Source: Psychrobacter sp. PL19 (GTDB lineage: Bacteria > Pseudomonadota > Gammaproteobacteria > Pseudomonadales > Moraxellaceae). From it: DNA of 64,000 nt. The DNA lies in NCBI RefSeq assembly GCF_017875835.1, contig NZ_JAGING010000001.1:1922001-1986000 (forward strand). Direction: 5' to 3'. How positions within the stretch are numbered: the first letter of the stretch is position 1; the number at the start of each line of letters is the position of its first letter. The position numbers and the translations under genes are program-made. Below the pieces are notes generated by a model that saw only the letters and a list, made by a program, of their open reading frames with translations, made no database searches and had not been told where the DNA came from. Below are positions 18,581-26,098 of the stretch, one piece after another.

Positions 18581-19084
18581 ATGCTGCTACTAAATGCTTT
18601 GTGATTAGGTTGTAGGGTAACTAATACCATTCCAAAAATTGGAGCAGCAAAGAAAACGAGTGTAGGCACTACGTTTTGTAGGTTAAACAAGTTTGACACA
18701 TCTAATCGTATTTTTTGAGTTTGGTATAATTTTGGATACTCTCGATTAAGAGATATATGTTTCCAGTATCTTTATATACTTCAATAACCTTATTGCGCAT
18801 AATTAATATTACTACTGATCTTTAAACCAAATACCCTAATTTTTTATCTCGGGACATTCTAGATTTCTTTGTCGAGCTGAACGCGTCGCTGACTTGTATA
18901 GTTTATTAAACAGTTATTGAGTTAAATTAAGTAAGCACTGACATCCTTAAAGTTTCAGGAAGAAAACCTATAGGCTTTACCTCTAAAATCAATCCATGAT
19001 AGTTGTACCGTTTTTAATTGTTTCTTCTCACGTGCAAGCACTTTTATCCACACAAATTACAAATGCGCTCAACTCTAGTCATAC
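18581..19084. other. Gene-free spacer between exbD and the exporter pseudogene
   Basis: About 500 bp of AT-rich sequence between convergent units. No convincing ORF, RNA or strong palindrome was seen. Confidence 0.6.
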
Positions 19085-20813
19085 TCAGTTCAACATAGAT
19101 ATCGCATCAGCACTTGCACGCTGTCGTTCTTCCTCGTTTAATTCTATCAGTTTACCTTCTTTCATCAGTAGCAATCGGTCAGCATGCTCAAAATAGCCGT
19201 CGTCATGGCTGATAATAAATAGGGTTTTACCCATCGATTTTAATTCAGGGATTAATGTTTGATAGAACACTCGGCGAAAAGCAGGGTCTTGGTCAGCCGC
19301 CCATTCATCAAGTAGTAGAATGTCTTTTTGTTCGGCCACTGAGGTTAACATCGCCAACCGTTTACGCTGTCCCTGTGATAGTTTGTCTGTTGATAATCGG
19401 TCATCGGTAACACTGACTTTATCTTGCAAGTTTAATTTATGCAGCCAAGCCGTCACTAAACTCATATCGGGATCATTGCCTTGACTGCCTACCAGTTGCT
19501 TAAAAAGATGCTGGTCGCTAAAAATGGCAGAAAAAAGCTGTCTATAATCAACATTATTGGCTTCTGAAAATGGTTTGTTGGTCAACTTTTACAGAACCCG
19601 TGGTAGGAGTGAAAATCCCTGTGATTATCTTTGCTAAAGTAGACTTGCCGCTACCATTAGCCCCTATCAAAAAGACCACCTCGCCACGATTGAGAGTAAG
19701 ATTGACTTCACTTAATATGTCACTAGCATGACTACGATTTTCGGAGCCATTATTTTTAACCGCTAAATCCTTTGCACTATTATTAATGCCTTCGTAACGA
19801 TATCTAATATCTGTTAACGATATGGATTGCCAGTCTTTTATAGCGGCATCAGTAACGAATTTTGGTTTATAGTCAGTGAGCTCTAAAGAGTGGATTTTAT
19901 CTAGGGCGACTTGAGCCGTTTGTAAGGTCGGATAAGCGCCTACAGCATGTAGTAGTGGGGACTGCATAAATAAAATTGTTAAAGAAAAAGTAGTCGCGAC
20001 ACCCATCGGTATCTCAAGCTGATTTGACACCGCAAATATTACGCCAATCGCCGCGAACATCATGATATTAGACCAATTCACTGCAGATAAATGAAACGTA
20101 TCAGACTTAATAACACGCTCTTTATAGGACTTAGCATGACTTAAAAAGTCATTTTTGTATAATTTTTCGGCTCGGTGAAGGTTTAACGCCAGCTCTTTAC
20201 GTCCCTCTATTATCGATTGATAATCTTGATATAAATCGTCGTTAATTTCTCTTAATTCTGTCAAATGATGATAAACATGCTTGACCAAAATGGTGCTTAT
20301 CCAAATCGTCATTAGAATCCAAAACATGACGATAAATAGTAATGGCAATGATAGCCAGCCCAGATAAAGTGAAACCCCAATAGATAAAATAACCCCTTGA
20401 ACCAGTTCCGGCATTCTTACAAAGGCGACTGTAATCGATTGAATGTCTGATGACAGACTGGCTAATAACCGCGCGCTACCCAAATGGTCTATCTGAGGTA
20501 CTTTGGTGTCGATAATTTGTTTAACGAGTTTGGTTCTGAGTTCATAAACAAATTTATGTCCCAAGCGGGTCAAGGTATATTGTGATAAAAAAGTAGTGAT
20601 TAACAGCAGCAGTACTAAGGCTGAAAAGTAGCCCAAGCTTACCCATGATAAGGTATTGAAAACGGGCTGGCTGATAAAGGTGTGATTAATATAAGCGATG
20701 ATGCCAACACTGACCGCCGCATTGACTAAGTTAAGCAGAATGACTTTGAGAAAGGGAAGGCGATATTGAACCCAAATTATATGATATAAAGAAGACGAGG
20801 CACGAGAAGACAT
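19085..20813 (-). pseudogene. Cyclic-peptide/siderophore ABC exporter (PvdE/SyrD-type), frameshifted
   Basis: Two overlapping minus-strand frames together make one fused membrane-ATPase exporter of about 575 aa. The first (20813 to about 19556) has six membrane segments and Walker A GANGSGKST. The second (about 19583 to 19085) has DYRQLFSAIFSDQHLF, signature LSQGQRKRLA, Walker B ILLLDEWAADQDP and H-loop IISHDD, all in PvdE/SyrD spelling. The break is at 19567-19570: with TTT instead of TTTT the protein reads ...VDQQTISEANNVDYRQ without a gap. The exporter would move a siderophore or peptide to the periplasm. This could be a disabled gene, a slippage-controlled gene or a sequencing error. No Fur box is visible. 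Confidence 0.85.
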
Positions 20814-20938
20814 AATGGCTCAATAATAGAATGAATTTTACGTATTTTTGAAGGCATAAAAGGGAGTAGGTAGGTCCTAATCCCTTTTATTAAAATGTCA
20901 TAAATATGCTTTAACGAGTATGCTTTAAAAAATAGGGT

Positions 20939-21417
20939 TTAAAAGTCGAAAGTGGCGGACACTTTTAACGCAGTGGGTTCGCCAGCATTTAGATAACCAT
21001 AGCCTGGCAGACCACCAACAGATTGCCAATAATCTTCACCCGTCACGTTTGTGACCACGCCTTTTAGCGTCACGTCCTGTCCCGCCAGCATAGTGCGATA
21101 GCGGGCACCAATATCTAACGTGGTATAACCGTCAACTTTTAAGGTATTTGCGGCATCTGCATAACGCGCGCCCGTGTGGATAATATCGCCAGTTAAGGTT
21201 AATCCTGAGAGTGCGGCGACATCATATTCGAGGTTGACGTTGCTTTGCAGTTTAGGGATACCGATGACTCTATTGCCATCTAACGCGACAGTGCCCGTGT
21301 CATTCTGCTTTGCACTTAAATAGCTCACGCCAGCGATGAGTCGCATATTTTCACTGGGACTACCAAATACAGATAATTCAGCCCCTTGATGGCGGTTCTC
21401 ACCAGCAGCCACAAAGG
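20939..21417 (-). pseudogene. C-terminal fragment of a TonB-dependent receptor
   Basis: About 159 residues of a beta-barrel end: ENRHQGAELSVFG, VDGYTTLDIGARY, then an NVTGEDYWQSVGG block and the terminal VSATFDF. The part upstream of 21417 is lost at the left end of the IS element; the apparent N-terminus of the open frame is IS sequence. The spelling resembles FhuE/FpvA-type siderophore receptors. Together with the broken exporter next to it, this suggests a second, lost siderophore system. Confidence 0.88.
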
Positions 21418-21467
21418 TGAACCGCCATGAGATTGTCGGAGGCTCAACATTCTGAGAGAACACGACA

Positions 21468-21785
21468 ATGAAAAGACAAAACTACACCCCTGAAATTAAA
21501 GAGCGCACCGTTCGCATGCTTATTGAAGCATCGGACGATTATCCCTCTACATGGTCAGCCATACAAGCGATTGCCCCTAAAATAGGCTGCACCCCTGAAA
21601 CTCTACGAGCATGGCATAAAAAGCATATTGAGCAGAGTATTCCAGCAATCGTACAAGCACAAAACCAAGATCAACGTATCAAAGAGCTTGAGCGCGAGAA
21701 TAAAGAACTGAAGCAAGCCAACGAGATTATACGTAAAGCAGCCGCTTTTTTCGCCCAGGCGGAGCTCGACCGCCCACCTCAGTGA
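21468..21785 (+). CDS. IS3-family transposase OrfA
   Basis: A 105-aa protein with an N-terminal helix-turn-helix (YTPEIKERTVRMLIEA... GCTPETLRAWHKKH) that binds the IS ends, followed by a leucine-rich coiled region (RIKELERENKELKQANEIIRKAAAFFAQAELDRP) for multimer contacts. A T TTT TTC heptamer at 21746-21752 is in the right frame for -1 slippage into OrfB, the usual way IS3 elements make OrfAB. TGA overlaps the OrfB ATG. Confidence 0.92.
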   Translation: MKRQNYTPEIKERTVRMLIEASDDYPSTWSAIQAIAPKIGCTPETLRAWHKKHIEQSIPAIVQAQNQDQRIKELERENKELKQANEIIRKAAAFFAQAELDRPPQ

Positions 21786-22687
21786 TGGTTCAGTTTATCG
21801 ATGATAACAAGCATAAGTACGGGATCGAGCCAATCTGTAGAGTCCTACCGATTGTCCCATCTACCTATTATCGTGCCAAAGACTTAGCAGATAACCCCGA
21901 GAAGTACTCCAGGCGTCATCAGCATGATTATTACCTGATTGGTGAAATTGAGTGCATATGGGAAGACAGCAAATGCCGCTATGGTGCTCGTAAAGTTTGG
22001 CAGCAGATAAAAGCGGATGGCCTTCATGTGGCCAGATGTACGGTAGAGCGCTTAATGAAGCAGTATGGCCTGCAAGGCATCTGGCGTGGTAAAGGTAAGA
22101 TAACCACCAACAGCCGTGACGACCAAAAGCGAGCTGATGATGTAGTCAATCGTAACTTTACCGCCCATCGTCCAAACCAGTTATGGGTTGCCGACTTCAC
22201 TTACATTAAAACAATGAGTGGCTGGGTTTGCACCACTTTTATCATTGATGTTTTTGCACGCGCTATTGTAGGCTGGAAAGTATCTAACCGTATGAATACC
22301 GATATGGTGCTAGACGCTTTAAAACAAGCACTGTCTGATAGAAACAAGCCCAAAGATGTGATTCATCATAGTGATAGAGGGGTTCAATACTTATCCATTC
22401 GCTATACCGATAGGATGACTGAATCTGGCGTTATAGCCTCTGTTGGTACAACCGGTGATTCATATGGCAATGCATTAGCCGAAACGGTTAATGGGCTTTA
22501 TAAATCCGAGGTGATTCATTATTTAAAAGAGCAATGGAGTGGTATGAACGATGTTGAGTTGGCGACCCTTGAGTGGGTAGATTGGTTCAATAAGACTCGT
22601 TTGCACAGTGCGATTGGTTATGTGTCACCTTTTGAGTTTGAAAAGCGGTATTATGATAATTTAACCCTGTCAGGCATTGCTGCCTGA
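21785..22687 (+). CDS. IS3-family transposase OrfB (DDE integrase core)
   Basis: About 300 aa. There is an HTH_21-like region at the N-terminus (YGARKVWQQIKADGLHVARCTVERLMKQYGL), then the rve core: first Asp in NQLWVADFTYI, second Asp in IHHSDRGVQY, and the catalytic Glu in NALAETVNGLYKSE. The C-terminal W-x-x-x-x-N region with RLHSAIGYVSPFEFE is typical. The ATG at 21785 overlaps the OrfA stop (TGATG). All catalytic residues are present, so the element may still be active. Confidence 0.93.
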   Translation: MVQFIDDNKHKYGIEPICRVLPIVPSTYYRAKDLADNPEKYSRRHQHDYYLIGEIECIWEDSKCRYGARKVWQQIKADGLHVARCTVERLMKQYGLQGIWRGKGKITTNSRDDQKRADDVVNRNFTAHRPNQLWVADFTYIKTMSGWVCTTFIIDVFARAIVGWKVSNRMNTDMVLDALKQALSDRNKPKDVIHHSDRGVQYLSIRYTDRMTESGVIASVGTTGDSYGNALAETVNGLYKSEVIHYLKEQWSGMNDVELATLEWVDWFNKTRLHSAIGYVSPFEFEKRYYDNLTLSGIAA

Positions 22688-22726
22688 CTCAAGTAAATCA
22701 ACCTCCGATATAGTCGGGGCGGTTCA

Positions 22727-22965
22727 GTACTAATATTAAAGAAATGTCAGATAGATTGAATGAGCTTCAGCAGAGTTTAATGGAGATAGATATTGAGCTT
22801 GAACTACAGATCAATGAGCACATGCTGCATGATAATGGATGGGTTTTTAAGATTGATAGAGGGTTAGACTTTTATCAAAAACCTGATAGCTTATTTGGTA
22901 TCGGTAGTAATAATTTACTATTACGAAAATGTGTAGAGACTAGAGTAGATATATCTAAAAAATAA
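22727..22965 (+). pseudogene. C-terminal fragment of an MIT_C (PLD-like) domain protein
   Basis: A frame open from the right end of the IS to a stop at 22965; the first ATG is at 22744 (73 aa). The tail HDNGWVFKIDRGLDFYQKPD...RKCVETRVDISKK resembles the last part of the MIT_C phospholipase-D-like domain known from MITD1 (GW-x-I-x-x-GRGLD-x-F-x-x-P ... C-x-E-x-x-VD). Bacterial proteins also carry this domain. The upstream half is missing at the IS, so it is probably a remnant. The family call rests on remembered spelling and needs a profile search. Confidence 0.55.
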
Positions 22966-23069
22966 ATTAAATGAAGAAAAATGTTAATAGAATCAGTAAT
23001 ACCAAGCTCTAGCTTCCAAATTAAATTTATAAAGTATATTCCGTGGTTGCTCGACTCAGGGTCGTATAC

Positions 23070-23084
23070 TGAACCGCCCCGGGA
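23070..23084 (+). repeat. Orphan IS-end-like sequence
   Basis: The 15 bases TACTGAACCGCCCCG at 23068-23082 are the exact reverse complement of the right IS end plus its 3 flanking bases (22715-22729). After that the sequence differs from this IS, so it may be the tip of a related element. Confidence 0.5.
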
Positions 23085-23235
23085 CGGAAAATTCTACTTT
23101 TGAGCACTATGGTTTCTAAGGGGGATCACCACCTCAGCACGCTCCTTTTCCTTATATACCTTTATGCTAAGCTAGACTCCTAATCGCTTGAAACAAGCAT
23201 CTGCAGTCCGTACCTAACAAAGAGGAATCCTCACT

Positions 23236-23787
23236 ATGTCTCATCAATGGCACGCCGACCCGCTCGTCTGGGGCCACGGCCCACGCCTGCTCGAGATCTT
23301 TCTGGAGCCGACCTGCCCGTTTTCGGTAAAAACCTTTAACAAGCTAAATGATTTTTTCAGCCAGGCTGGCGAAGATCACGTCTGCGTGCAGATTTGGCTT
23401 CACTCCCAGCCCTGGCACCTGTTTTCCAGCATTATCATCCGCGCGATTATTGCCGCGTCAACGCTTGAGGGCGGTAAAGCCAACGCCTATCGGGTCATGG
23501 CCGCAGTGGGTGAGCACCGCGATGAATTCGTGTTTGAGAATCACTGTAGTGGCGCCAACCGCCGCACTACGCCAGATGAACTTATCCAGCGACTGGAAGA
23601 CTACAGCGGCGTGGCACTCACCACAGCATTTGAAACCCCTGATCTTGAACGCGAGATCAAACGCCACGCCAAATATTCACGCCAGAACGGCATCCACGGC
23701 TCGCCCACTTTCATGGTCGATGGCCTGATCGATCCAGGGATTGGCAGCGGCGATGATGTAAGTGAATGGGTCAAGCGCTTTCGTTAA
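23236..23787 (+). CDS. DsbA-like thioredoxin-fold protein, GC-rich and probably acquired
   Basis: A 183-aa protein without a signal peptide. LLEIFLEPTCPFSVKTFNKL near residues 18-37 is the thioredoxin-fold first strand with CPFS, so only one Cys of a CxxC pair is present. HGSPTFMVDGLIDPG near 156-170 holds the cis-Pro loop and the last strand, as in DsbA/DSBA-like oxidoreductases. The single Cys argues against a classical dithiol oxidase; a GST-like or peroxiredoxin-type role is possible. AGAGGAAT lies 9 bp before the ATG. GC content is clearly higher than in the neighbours, which supports transfer. Substrate unknown. Confidence 0.75.
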   Translation: MSHQWHADPLVWGHGPRLLEIFLEPTCPFSVKTFNKLNDFFSQAGEDHVCVQIWLHSQPWHLFSSIIIRAIIAASTLEGGKANAYRVMAAVGEHRDEFVFENHCSGANRRTTPDELIQRLEDYSGVALTTAFETPDLEREIKRHAKYSRQNGIHGSPTFMVDGLIDPGIGSGDDVSEWVKRFR

Positions 23788-23872
23788 CTCTCGCCACCGA
23801 CCTTATATCCTTCGCCACAACAGCTGGTTCGCCATGATCTATATCGACAACGACTGAAGTAGACGAGTAGCC

Positions 23873-24016
23873 ATGAGAGATCTCCTTGCGCTTTTGGAGC
23901 GTTACAGATTATCAGCCAAGCCTCTCGCGGCCTTGTGTACTCCCGAGAATGAGCCGTGGTTCAAAGACAAGTTCTGGCACCACGATGTCTTCGGGTGTTT
24001 TTACAAGTCGCTGTAG
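23873..24016 (+). CDS. Small ORF of unknown function (47 aa)
   Basis: ATG 23873 to TAG 24016, encoding MRDLLALLERYRLSAKPLAA...FKDKFWHHDVFGCFYKSL. The composition looks protein-like (amphipathic start, aromatic-rich end) and the GC content matches the DsbA-like gene. No ribosome site is obvious. It could be the remains of a longer gene. I do not recognise it. Confidence 0.3.
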   Translation: MRDLLALLERYRLSAKPLAALCTPENEPWFKDKFWHHDVFGCFYKSL

Positions 24017-24154
24017 TACGTGGCCGATGGCCGCCGCACGCCTTTTTCATTGCGGCTTCGCCTTCATTACAAGGTCGCCGCTAAACTCAGCGTTATGGCT
24101 ATACACACAGTTTTGTTTAAGATTTAATACTCAAAAACCAAAGGAGAAGTTGGC

Positions 24155-24355
24155 ATGGAATGCCCTGATATCAGTAGGCTTAAGTTAGACCGAGCGGATG
24201 AAGATGCTCTGGATGAAATCAGAAGAGCTCAGCGAGCGGAAAATTTACTCGAAGTTGTAATGCTTTCAGGGGTATTGGCCACCATATTTATTGGTAATAA
24301 TGTCGCAAAAGCCACCTATAGCCTTCACTCCATGGACTGGGTGCTTTTCGCGTAG
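24155..24355 (+). CDS. Small hypothetical protein (66 aa)
   Basis: ATG 24155 is preceded by AAAGGAGAAG, a good ribosome site. The N-terminal 30 residues are charged (DRADEDALDEIRRAQRAEN), followed by one hydrophobic stretch (LLEVVMLSGVLATIFIG) that could cross the membrane. It lies in the unusual segment beside the tRNA gene. Function not recognised. Confidence 0.5.
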   Translation: MECPDISRLKLDRADEDALDEIRRAQRAENLLEVVMLSGVLATIFIGNNVAKATYSLHSMDWVLFA

Positions 24356-24491
24356 GCCATGAGCGCTCTGCCTGATATGATTCGAGCGAGAATTAGCCAA
24401 GTTGCAAAACTCCGAATCCTCACTGGAAGTCTAAGTTACGAGTAACGACAGTTCTGGGATGCAGTAGACAAAGGCTGCGGAGGATATTGAG

Positions 24492-24791
24492 ATGCTGAGA
24501 ATTATATTCACTTTATTTTTTATGACAGTAACGCAATGGTCTACAGCTAAAACACCTGATAGCAACCATCACTACATCACGAGTAAAATTGCGATGTACA
24601 CTCAAGCCTTTGAACGTTGTAAAAAAACCACAGAAAGTCGCTCCTTCCCCAACGATGCAATAATCGAGAAGTTGAAGGATCTTCCTCAACGTGATGTTGA
24701 GCGTTTCCTGATGTCAAAATCTATTCTTGTGCTTCATGAGTGTGAAAAGCCTGAAATTACAGAGTTGGCTTACGCAATTGTGATCATCTGA
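24492..24791 (+). CDS. Small secreted hypothetical protein (99 aa)
   Basis: ATG 24492 follows GGAGGATATTGAG, a strong ribosome site. Residues 1-19 form a Sec signal peptide (cleavage likely after WSTA), leaving a mature domain of about 80 residues with two cysteines (FERCKK and HECEKP) that could form a disulfide in the periplasm. The mature part is predicted mostly helical. No family recognised. It lies between the other orphan ORFs and the tRNA gene. Confidence 0.6.
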   Translation: MLRIIFTLFFMTVTQWSTAKTPDSNHHYITSKIAMYTQAFERCKKTTESRSFPNDAIIEKLKDLPQRDVERFLMSKSILVLHECEKPEITELAYAIVII

Positions 24792-24921
24792 TTGAGAGTG
24801 ATACGTTCATTCTAAATCATGATGCTACTTTTGCAAGAGGTCTATTATACTTATCAGGGCGGCTAGGGGTGCATTTTTCACTTGGGGTTAGCTTGTTAAT
24901 AATAGTATGAGTTAATGGCAT

Positions 24922-24970
24922 GTTGGTATATCTCCGCGTTGGTATAATCTATCCCAACAAATATCCCAAC
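24922..24970. repeat. Four 9-bp repeats next to the tRNA 3' end (possible integrase arm sites)
   Basis: GTTGGTATA occurs at 24922-24930 and 24938-24946; TATCCCAAC, the complement of GTTGGGATA, occurs at 24950-24958 and 24962-24970. Two direct and two inverted copies within 49 bp, about 90 bp from the tRNA 3' end, resemble arm-type sites of a tyrosine integrase. No integrase gene remains in the window. Confidence 0.5.
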
Positions 24971-25014
24971 TTTCTATGTGGCTCGCCACAATCCTATATA
25001 TTCCAAAAATCCCA

Positions 25015-25050
25015 TAAAAAAAGGCTTGTCGCATCGCTGCGAACAAGCCT
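25015..25050 (-). terminator. Terminator of the tRNA gene
   Basis: On the minus strand AGGCTTGT and ACAAGCCT pair around a short loop and are followed by a T-run, 12 bp beyond the tRNA 3' end. Confidence 0.85.
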
Positions 25051-25061
25051 GATTCAATATA

Positions 25062-25138
25062 TGGTGGGCCCAGTTGGACTCGAACCAACGACCAAAGGAT
25101 TATGAGTCCTCTGCTCTAACCAACTGAGCTATGGGCCC
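25062..25138 (-). tRNA. tRNA with anticodon CAT (elongator Met or Ile2)
   Basis: A 77-nt cloverleaf with encoded CCA. The acceptor GGGCCCA pairs with TGGGCCC, the D arm is GCTC/GAGC, the anticodon loop is CTCATAA (CAT), and the T arm is GTTGG-TTCGAGT-CCAAC. The CAT anticodon with a normal elongator acceptor excludes initiator tRNA. C4-G69, C5-G68 and C6-G67 in the acceptor are features TilS recognises in tRNA-Ile2, so Ile2 (lysidine) is a real alternative to Met. Confidence 0.95.
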
Positions 25139-25231
25139 TAACGGTAGACGCACAATCATACCTGATTTTTTTAATTTTTCAAGTAAAAGATATTAAGTAG
25201 TCAACATATTGCTTAATTAGTAACATTTTCT

Positions 25232-26038
25232 CTAAAAACCACTACCAGCCAAGGTCAAACTGCGACCACCATCTACAGTAATAATCTCGCCAGTGACGTA
25301 ACCAGCTTGTGCTAAATAGAGCACACTATGGGCAATATCATCAGGTATTCCTATCCGCTGCATAGGGATGGAGGCGATGATGTTTTGCTGCTGGCTTGCA
25401 TCAAGTGCTTGATCACTATTTGATTCTGGTAATACATTAACCCCTGGAGCGACACCATTAACGCGCACATGAGGTGCCATATCTAGCGCCAAAGATTTGA
25501 CCATCATTCGGTGTGCTGCTTTTGCCATATTGTACACGGCATAATTGCCAAACGGCTTATCATGAGCGTGAATGTCAAGTAAGCTGATAATGTTGCCGCC
25601 CTGGATCTTTAAATAGGGGTGTAATGCTTGGCTAAGGAATAAGGGTGCTTTAGCGTTAGTCAAAAGCAATTCATCCCATTGCTCATGCTCAATGCTACCA
25701 ATAGGACTGGGGTAAAATCGCGACGCATTGTGTACCAGCACGTCCAACTGGCCAAAAGTAGCGATGATAGTTTGGGTGAACTGTTGTAAGGCAGCAGGGG
25801 TATTAACCACGTCTAAATCTGCAACTATCACCGAGGTACTATTGTTACGGGTGTTATTTAGCACTTCTGCTAATGTATCCGCCTCTCGTCGACTATGATG
25901 GCAATGAATAATGACTCGATAGCCTTGATGGTGAGCTGCACGAACAATAGCGGCGCCAATACGCTTAGCGCCACCAGTGACTAGCATGACTGGCGCCACA
26001 GGGTTTATGGTCTTGGCACGATTGGCTAACTGATTCAT
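25232..26038 (-). CDS. SDR-family pteridine-reductase-like oxidoreductase (FolM-like)
   Basis: A 268-aa short-chain dehydrogenase. VMLVTGGAKRIGAAIVRAAH near residues 18-37 is the NADP-binding loop with the TGGAKRIG spelling of PTR1/FolM-type pteridine reductases. LVHNASRF near 104-111 is the NAG-like motif, and YNMAKAA near 167-173 gives the catalytic Tyr-x-x-x-Lys. The ending VTGEIITVDGGRSL is typical. It likely reduces dihydro-pterin or folate compounds; substrate inferred. It is followed downstream by the tRNA gene, and cca lies 60 bp upstream on the same strand, so the two may share a transcript. Confidence 0.8.
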   Translation of the reverse strand: MNQLANRAKTINPVAPVMLVTGGAKRIGAAIVRAAHHQGYRVIIHCHHSRREADTLAEVLNNTRNNSTSVIVADLDVVNTPAALQQFTQTIIATFGQLDVLVHNASRFYPSPIGSIEHEQWDELLLTNAKAPLFLSQALHPYLKIQGGNIISLLDIHAHDKPFGNYAVYNMAKAAHRMMVKSLALDMAPHVRVNGVAPGVNVLPESNSDQALDASQQQNIIASIPMQRIGIPDDIAHSVLYLAQAGYVTGEIITVDGGRSLTLAGSGF

Positions 26039-26098
26039 AGCGGTACTGTTTATTTATGAGTGGTTATTTATAGGTTATTTCTTAGGTTGTTTCTTAGA

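Larger units (their letters stand above)
21418..22726 (+). mobile_element. IS3-family insertion sequence, 1309 bp, intact
   Basis: Terminal inverted repeats begin TGAACCGCC at 21418 and end GGCGGTTCA at 22726; within 25 bp most positions agree, and both inner ends read TCGGAGG. Two overlapping ORFs encode OrfA (helix-turn-helix) and OrfB (DDE transposase). The flanking bases differ (AGG at the left, GTA at the right), so no 3-bp target duplication is present. The broken genes on both sides both lack their 5' ends at the IS. Confidence 0.92.

Noticed and set aside
18655..18735. TTGACA and TATAAT words near 18680-18730 as a promoter
   Set aside because: The spacing is about 26 bp, too long for a sigma-70 promoter, and no gene follows.
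18996..19196. 66-aa ORF overlapping the exporter pseudogene
   Set aside because: Opposite-strand shadow of a well-supported ATPase domain.
24060..24105. A possible integron attC site (CGCTAAACTCAGCGTTATGG) beside the small ORFs
   Set aside because: Only a short hairpin and a weak core-site match; no paired simple sites, no second attC in the array and no integrase.
24920..25105. 61-aa ORF ending VGPVGLEPTTKGL
   Set aside because: It is read through the antisense of the tRNA gene, a well-known false ORF.
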